62,000 bases of DNA from Apostichopus japonicus (Eukaryota; Echinodermata; Holothuroidea; Aspidochirotida; Stichopodidae). Positions 50,901-59,900 of the stretch are shown here, piece by piece. The notes below the pieces were generated by a model. It worked only from the letters and a program-made list of their open reading frames with translations, did no database searches and had not been told where the DNA came from. Position 1 is the stretch's first letter. Every line of letters starts with the position of its first letter. The stretch is from positions 14,402,501 through 14,464,500 of the forward strand of contig NC_092569.1 in assembly GCF_037975245.1 (NCBI RefSeq), in the 5' to 3' direction. The position numbers and the translations under genes are program-made.

Positions 50901-53900
50901 CATTTCTAATAGCATTGTGTGTGGATGGGAAGGAGCGAAGAAATGTATGGCTAGAACAGGATTGGAACCTTTGACCTCTGGGTCACAAGCCTAGTGACCT
51001 CTGATTCATTAGCCCAGTGACCTCTGGGTCACAGGCCCAGTGACCTCTGGTCACAAGCCCAGTGACCTCTGGGTCATAAGCCTAGTGACCTCTGGGTCAT
51101 AAGCCTAGTGCTCTACTAACTGAGCTATCCAACCCTTAGTTGGTGGCGATCCCTATATGGCCATTTCTTTCCTGGGGGCGCCAGTCAGAAGCCACAGTAC
51201 CTTGCATACTCCTGTAACCAGGGATCACGTCAATTTCTCAGTCAGTTTGCCAATGCTCATTTAATAAAATATGGAGGATAGGACAAATTTGAACATGCAG
51301 TCAAAAAATCTCCAATTCAGATCAAAGCTGCGGCCATCTTTAAGTATCAAGTGCCTGGTTTACAAAATACAGCTAAAAACTAAAATAAAATCCTTAATCT
51401 TTAAAAATCATTTGATAAATATATAATATATAGTTAGGGGTGGAGTGGAGTAGCTAGGGGTGGAGTGGAGTGAATAGGGTGGATTGGAATAGCTAGGGGT
51501 GGAGTAGAGTAGCTAGGGGTGGAGTGGAATAGCTAGGGCTGGAGTGGAGTAGCTAGGGGTAGAGTGGAGTAGCTAGGGGTGGATTAAGTAGCTCAGGTGG
51601 AGTCGAGTAGCTAGGAGTGGAGTGCTATGGCTAGGTGTGTTGTGGGGTAGCTAAGGGGTGGAGTGGAGTAGTTTGGGGTGGAGCAGTCTGTGAATAATGT
51701 TAATAACGATTACAGGCACAAAAGTTTTCTTTCGATGTACTTTCTCTTTTCTCTCTGTAGGGGTACCATTTAAAGTCGGTGAAGAGGGACAACACCAGAC
51801 CTCTTTGACCTCTGGGTATCTACTCAGCAGTGCATCATGGGGGCTAGCTGAAGACAACACACCTCTCATCCCACCAGTGATGAATCTTGACAATAATGCT
51901 GTCAAGTAAGTTACTCCTTTATTACATTCTGTGCTTTATGAAATGTAAATTAATCAAAATAGTGGTATGGGTAAATAGCACTATGGCCCTAGAGCATTCT
52001 CGGTCGCCGTACCTGATCTATGGTATAAGCTGCCTCCCGGAATTTGCATGATCACGGACTTCACCTCCTTCAAGTCACACCTGAAAACGCATTTCTTTCA
52101 AGAGCACTATAATGATGGTTTCTAGGATTTTTTAGATTTTATGATGTTCTGTCGTGTTGGTTTTTAAGTTCTAACTTCAATTGGAATTTTCATTTTTTAG
52201 CATTCAAATTGTAGATTTTGTAGTAAATCTGTTTTATCGCTTTACTCTTCACAAGTGCTTTTAATCGTTTTTCGATCTCATATTCCTGTAATATCTGTAT
52301 ATGGTATATGTATTTACTGTTTTATGTATTTACTGTTTTATGTCATTGTATATTCTAGATTGTTTGTAAAGCGCACAGATGCATCGCGCGTATAGTGCGC
52401 TATATAAGATTTTTTTACATTACATTGCATATGGTTAGTATTATGAAATAACCTCTCTGTAGACTTAACTGTTAAAGATTCAGTTGGGTTGGGTGGGAGA
52501 AGCATTTCACCCCGCTAAAATCGTTAAAGGGAAGCATAATAGGTAATAATTTAGTGTTTAAATTTTGTGTATCAGTTTCTAAGTGTGTTTTATTATGTAA
52601 TATGGTTCATATGTAAAAAAAATTATTCATTACATCTTTGGATTTGCATAGCAATTCGACCATTTCGCATAGAATTTTGTGATGCTGTTAAAGGATAAAT
52701 TATTTGCAAACAAACATGAATAATGATTCTTGTACACAGAAACTAGGAGCAGTTTCTTCTGAGTTCTTGTCTAGCAGGAGTAGAGTGTTGGACCTCATCA
52801 TCCCTGTGGACCCTCCATTTCAATGCCCCCCCCTCCTCTAGGGGTAAAGAGGAACAGTGTGGGTCCAGTCATGGGTTGTTGATGTGAAATATCTTTCCAT
52901 CTCTAATCTTGTCATTGTTATTATTATTGAATTTCATGAAACTTAAGAAAACTCTCTGTTACTCATCTTTTGCCATTTCCTTCAGCACTGTAAAACATAT
53001 AGATGCTATTGCAGCATTGGGTGCGACTGGTGTCGGCGATCTGAAACAACTTATGGCATGGGCAGAAAAGGCCAAGCTCGACCCAAATGACCCATCTAAC
53101 ACCTTCCTACTGCATGCCTTGAAAGTAAGTCATATCTTGAAAAAGTAATACCCTTACTTGAAATCTAAGAAAGCTTGGTGCCTATGTAAAATTTTTAAAC
53201 TATGCTAATGCATTGAGAGACACAGATGGATGCATTGAGATATACGGATAGATGCATTAAGAGACACAGATACATTTAATTATGGTGGCAAACAAAATGA
53301 CACTCTATTTGGAAAAGATGAATATTTTGTATATTAATATAAACTTTTAGTCAAAGGTCCCATCTTATTATACTAACTCAAGGTATGGTTATTGGAGTCT
53401 AAAATATTTTGCCAAATAAACCCTTACTCCAAAAGTTGATCATAGTTGTTGTTTGGTTATTATGGCAGAAAGCTTTTCTTTCATATTATCATTTGGAATA
53501 TTTGCTTTAGCTGACAACATTCTCATCATTTCAAATTTCACCACTATGGAACTTCTTTGTGAGAAAATTATTTTCCTCTGTTGATAAATCATTTTTACAA
53601 TGTAAAGAAATTCAAACAAAGACTTTTTTCAGCTCAATTGCCACGGTGACACCATTAACTCTACTGGTGCCAGATGCATTCATATAATATCTCCAAATTG
53701 TAAAAGAAACATTTTAATCTTATTTTTCCAAAATGCTATAAAGTTGCGATTTTCACCTAAGGATGCAGAATATTTCCCATCAGTTTTGTCAAACAATGAA
53801 CTTTTTTAATCGAGCGGAATATCCCTAGAATGTAAGGAAATTTTGTCAAATGTATGGTGGAATTTATTTAAACTGATTCCAACTGATATTATCTGGTATA

Positions 53901-56900
53901 TTCCTTACAAAACTTTTTGGAGTTATGGTTCTCCTTTCTTATCAATTATCTGAAATAAAAATCTACATCTGCATCATTCTACTGAAGTATGTATTCATTG
54001 GCAACGTTTGTGTACGGCTTTTCCATTTGTCATATTTTGCCTCTTATATTTAACTTAGTCTCTCCGTAAATAATGAATGTAGCAAGTCTGTCTCTCTGAC
54101 CGACAAGATCTGCAAGTAATTTTACAAGATATTAAGTGTTCGTGCGTTGAATTTTCTCACGTTCTATTAGCAAGACGGAAGTCACAACTATGTAGCACCA
54201 GATTACTACCGTCTTGAGCAGTTCCAACAAGAATTTGACTTTGTCAACGAGGAAGAGATTGAAAAATCCAAGCGATTTAAACTTCTGGAGTTACGAGCCA
54301 AAGAGATCCAAGAGTTTCGTGGCTACAGTCTGGTGCCATGTAACGATAAAGAGATTCCCGATAATGTGTTTGTGGTGAGTTTTAAGTATCGTTTAGATAT
54401 TAAACAAAATCATACAAAAGGCTGTTAGCAAACTGCTCATCCACTAAAGAGCCTGTGTAAGAGAATGTGTCAAAGTAAGGTGGCCTGACGTTTCGATCCT
54501 AGCAGGATCTTCTTCAGAGGCTGCATGACAATTCAGATATTTAAAGCAAAAATTTAGAATAAAAAGTCATTTTTCTGTCCCCTAATGATGTATCTGTTCT
54601 TTTAGAATAAGTGGAGATGGTTAACGTACTAGTTACTTGTTAGTATTGATTTCTTACAAATGTAGTTTGTTAGACGTTGTAGGTGAGAGAAACATCAAAT
54701 TTAAAAAATGTTGGCTAGTTTTGACGGGCATACTGATGTAAACTTTATCGAGCATTCATGCAAAATACAGACTGAGGGATTTAAAGGAAATGGAAGACGA
54801 GACTAGCATGGATAATTTAGGAGAAGTTTTTTTCGTCTTGTCCAAAAACAAAACTTAATCGTATGTACTAATTCTAAACAGGAATATGAGAAGAGATTAA
54901 AGCAAGAAGAGGAGGGCGCTGTTGATGAGAACATGGATCCGCACAGAGTTGCCATTAGCAAATTCTTGGCTAAGGTATGTCTCTATTTATATTCTTGTTT
55001 GTACACATTATGACACAATATTCTAGTAAAGATGTTTGGATAAAGTTTTGATGGAAGTTGTTGTGAACATTGTAAGACTGGACATTTGACGAACAGGAAA
55101 AAGAAAGTTATAGAGTATAACATAACTGACGACAAAATTTGGTGTACAGCTAACAACATTTTACCTTGTGCATAGAGAGTTGTTTTACAATTATGGAAAA
55201 AATTTATGCTAAGTGGTATTTGGTTGAAAGTTTCCCAAATACCAAGTTATGCATATTCATGTAGCTGGAAAGGCAACGTAAGTCAGGAACTTTTATTGTA
55301 AGATAAGCAGCAAAGTGGACAACACAGTGTTTCCGACGGTTAAATTCATAAATAAATTTGATCAACGGTAAATATTTTCTTTTGTCTCCAAGGTTCGGCA
55401 GCAGGTAGTGAATCGGTATCGTGCATCCAAGCACACCTTCAGTCTCTCAGATGTAGTGGATGAAGCCTTGGTGCCTGACGTTAGGTGAGTTCAGACCGTT
55501 GATGTTATCCACAAAGCATAATATCTGTGGTTATGCAGATAACCAAATTTTTATCCCATACATATCAGTGTATTTCCTTAAATATCTTTCTCTTGGGATG
55601 TGATAAGTTATGTTGAAGAGATTTAATCTTTCCCACAACCCCCTCCCCACCCCTTCCATTGACCACCCCTCCTTCCATTGCAATGTCCAGTTCTCCAATA
55701 TTCTAATGTATCATTTGCAATACCACCTTAAATTATGAAGCCTTGGTGCCGGACGTGAGGTGAGTTCAAACCATTGATGATAACCTTGGGATTGTTGTCT
55801 GTGGTTATTTAAATTACTGAATTTTGTTAGTATTTAAGTGTTTTATACCACTCCACAGTCATTGTTGTATTACCCTAAAAATCATTCTCTCAAGGTGCAA
55901 TTACTAGGCCAAAAAGGAGTTAAATTCCCCTGCAACCTCCCTTTCCCATACCCCACCCCCTCTCCCTATTCCTCCTTCAAATCCACCGTCCATTTCTCCA
56001 ATATTCACATAGTATTGTTTTGGATACCACCTTAACCATTTGAACACAGTCAAGAAGTAAAGGCTACCCAGTGCATTAGCAGATGGTGACATCTCAGAAT
56101 TTGGACTCGGGTAGAAAAATTGCCTTCATTTGTCTTAGATAAAATGTAGCATGATTTTATGAACAAATACTTAAATCTGATTTTGCAGCATAGACATTAA
56201 GGAGGATGAAAAGCCTGGATTTGTTCCTTATTCTCCTGTGTATGTTTTTGTTTAACCCCCTCCCCCCCTCTCAATTATAGCCTATTGGGTGCCACCTTGG
56301 CTAAATTAACAGAACCAAAGAGACCCCTCAAGCCAGTCCGCAAGGAACGGAAAACAGTCACAGCTCAAAATTTGTCCGGCTTGGACGTCTTCATCCTGGT
56401 CAACATCGAAAGAGCATTCGAGATTCCAGACAGAAAATCTGAAAAGTTAGCAAGTTTATTCATTTCTAAATATCTTAAATTTTATTTACTTTTTAGTTGA
56501 AATTGGTTATTTTGGACTTTTGGCTGAATTTGGTCCATGACAATGAAAGTTGCTCTCTTTCTATCATATATCTGGGTTTTTTTTTCTCGTTTATATCTTC
56601 TTTTTTTTTCTTTCTTGGGCATGTGGAGAATGGAGGGACAATTGCACTGTACAATGTGTGTCATGTGGTATATTTTACTTTTGAAACAGGCAATAGTTTT
56701 CTACAAAAGTCGTCATCTTAGTAAATGAAACAAAAACTGTCAGCAAATTGCTTATCCACTGAAGAGCCTGTGTAAGAGAATGTGTAAAAGTAAAGTGGGC
56801 CAGACGTTTTGATTCTAGCAGCCTCTGAAGAAGATCCTGCTAGGATCAAAACGTCAGGCCCTCTTACTTTTACATAAGTAGTCATCTTGGCATACATATC

Positions 56901-59900
56901 GTCACATTTATTTTGTTGAAATTAAAAATATGAACATGTCTTGTCAGTAAACTCCAAAACTGTGACAAATTTTTCACTTTAATTACATTCATATTTGGAG
57001 GCCTCCTTGCTTTATTTTCAAAGTAAAACCCTGAGGCAGTCAAAGTTCCGGTGTGATTCGGCATTGTTTTTAATATCATGCAGATGCATTGCAGAGATCG
57101 GAAGACTGAAAACTGGTCATAAGACTCGATTCTTCTAATTTATTTGATTTATAATCGGAAGTATTTCGTGTGGCTCAGTAATGAATTTGTTTCTACATCA
57201 TTTTTTAGTCTCTGAAAATAATACATGAATATTCTTGTAGTACTCCCTCTGGGCACCTTACTCGTTATAAATTTTGATTTCTACTTTCTGTGACGTTTAT
57301 TTTTACAGTCGCAGAGGTCAAGCATCTGGAGAGGAACGACAAGTAAGTCCTTGATCTTATTTACAAACATCTGTTTGGGTAAGAACGTTTGTGCAGTAGT
57401 TTCCTCGTTTTATGACAATCCTTGTTTTGAGTTTTGTTCATGGATTAAATTTGGTGTAAATAAATTTTGTGGTCTTTGCAGCAGTCAAACTGTGACTGGT
57501 TCTCTCAAATTTTGTTTCCATCAATGAGTCAGTAGTGAGTGAACAATTCCATTCTACTTTTTACAAACTTGCAACGCATAAATTTGACCCTGGCTAGCTT
57601 TACTTTAAAGGGTGTGAAGACTTGTACAAAAAGAACCGTCTAATGCCGGTTATTTGACCTAGTTTCGAATGAGGTGTAACAGAAGTGTTACACACCACCA
57701 TCGATCCCAGAAAATACACACACAGCTTGCTACCGTCGGTAATTAGACACTAGTGTACAGTCAGTACATACAGCTGGGGTCAATACCCACAGCACAGTAT
57801 ACAAACGATACAGCGATGGACATCTCAGGTCCAGCTAAAGATAAAAAGGTATCACGTTTCATTACTGTCTGCATTTTGTAGCAACACAAACAAAACGTCA
57901 CTTGCAAGTAACAGAAAGTTAACTTTTTCAGATGGCCGCACATGGTTTTGGGCGAGCCTTTGATGCCTTTAAATTTTTCCTGTATTTCATTTACAGTCGT
58001 TGGTGAGACCATTCATAGAAGTGGTCTTCCAAGGGACAGTCAAGCAGACCAGTGTTGCTGAAGGATGTAGTCCAAACTTTAACGAGGAGTTAGCTTTGCC
58101 CTTCAGGTATGGACTATAGATGCATAATCTCTGTGGTTTTATTATCATGTTAGAAGCACATTGAACTCCGTCCATTTCTTTTTATCATAAGTTTTGAAGC
58201 TGGTGCGAGGTTTTCCTTGTAGGTTGTCAAAGTTTTACTGTTGTGGTCTACGGTAAAATTTCGGTATGCTAGTATTATAGGGTTTTATTTTTGTCATTCA
58301 AAGATGTAGGTTTCTTTTCTGTTTTAACATTTTGTATCTCTTTTAACCTTAATTAGACACATTCATAGCCCCATGGCCCCTATGGAGAAAAACAAAATGT
58401 CTGAAAGAGCTTAGGCTTAACATTGATGTCCACATTAACATGTAGTGTCCTTGACTTTCATTAAGGTGGGGGGGGGGGGGTCTTGTGTAGTTGAAAGAAT
58501 TGAATGACTTATTCTTTTCTTAATTTTTGTATCTCTTTGAATCACAATCAGGAACATTTATGGCTCCAGATTGGAGATAGTAAAATGATTGATATGTTCA
58601 TTTCTTACTGTTGCTGTCCATAACAACACATGGTTAACCTGTAAGGCATTAAGGATGGAGGAGGTTGTCTAGTTGGAAGAATCAAGTTTAATAATTCTCA
58701 TTTTTAATTTTTGTATCTCCTTTATCCATGATAACAAAACATTCATAGCATTGTGTCCTCTATTGAGAGTATGAAAAAACCTGTTGATAACTTTTCTGCA
58801 CCTGTATGTATTTTAGATCCTCCTGTAAGCAGGAATTTGCGAAGAAGCCATCATTGGCTTATCAAGGCCGCAAACTGACCGAAGCATTTTTATTGTATAC
58901 AGGAATGCCATGATTTTGTAGCCAAAGAAGTCGCAGTTTACTTTGCAGTATGGGCCTCCATATCTATGACATATTTGTTTCTTCTACCCCTCGTAGCTCC
59001 TAATAATAATTATATCTTCTACCCCTCAGAGCTCCTAATAAGGATTATATCTTCTACCCCTCATAGCTCCTAATAATAATTATATCTTCTACCCCTCAGA
59101 GCTCCTAATAATGATTATTCATCTCAGAATCTTGAAACAGTCCAAGAGGATATCTACTTCAACGTCTTTGATGAATATGTTGTCGACATCCTCCGAGACG
59201 ATCGTGAGAGGGGCAGTAACGTCCACCAACGGCTGGAGAGGAGGTGGCTGGGAAGTGTCAGAATTCCCTTTTCGACCGTGTACTTCCAAGGCAGGGTAAG
59301 CTGAACGGTCAGATTCAAAATTGCAACCTAATTTGCATATTTGCATACACAATTTACCATTAACGTCATAAATACCAGCAGTTTTGGAACCGCCTGTTTC
59401 TAAACATTCTGTCAATATGAGTTTGTAATAGAAAATACTCCACCCTAACTTCCACATTCTTCCTGAATGTACTACCAAACTCCCTGTCTTTCGTAGCTGA
59501 AATTAGCTGTTCTTGTTCTGCTGTAGAAGAATCTTAATTATGAGTCATAAAATTAAGAGAAGATTGTCAGTACTGAATATGCTTGATGGAGAGTGGTTTC
59601 TAGTTATGATCATTCCAGTTTGACATTGTTGAGCTCTTGTTTAAGCAAAACTGTTAGAAATGATTTGGATGAATCACTTGCAGGAAATTTGATTATTCAG
59701 TTGTAATTTTGAAAATGACCTAAAAGGAGTTTCATTTGGGCCTTAGTCGTGAATCGAAGATGACTAAAATAATTTTCCTAATTTTCTCAAAGGAATACTA
59801 CTCCCCTCCCCCTCCCCTCCCCCTCCCTTCCCCCCCTCCCCTCCCCCAGTGCCTCCATCTTTCTTTCCACCGAATTTGGAGCCATAACAGGATTTCAACC

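Larger units (their letters stand above)
56281..59295 (+). other. CC2D2A: C2 domain exons of CC2D2A
   Basis: Exons 56281-56445, 57309-57342, 57997-58106 and 59100-59295 encode about residues 1057-1225. They begin with the conserved [10 protein letters not shown] stretch, then a beta-strand-rich C2 fold ([56 protein letters not shown]). C2 domains bind membranes or protein partners. The final exons (60116, 61002, 61652) lead into the C-terminal region described in the literature as an inactive transglutaminase-like fold, including [15 protein letters not shown]. Confidence 0.85.

Noticed and set aside
51435-51690. CRISPR-like regularly spaced repeat
   Set aside because: The units abut with no unique spacers; it is a eukaryotic minisatellite in an intron.
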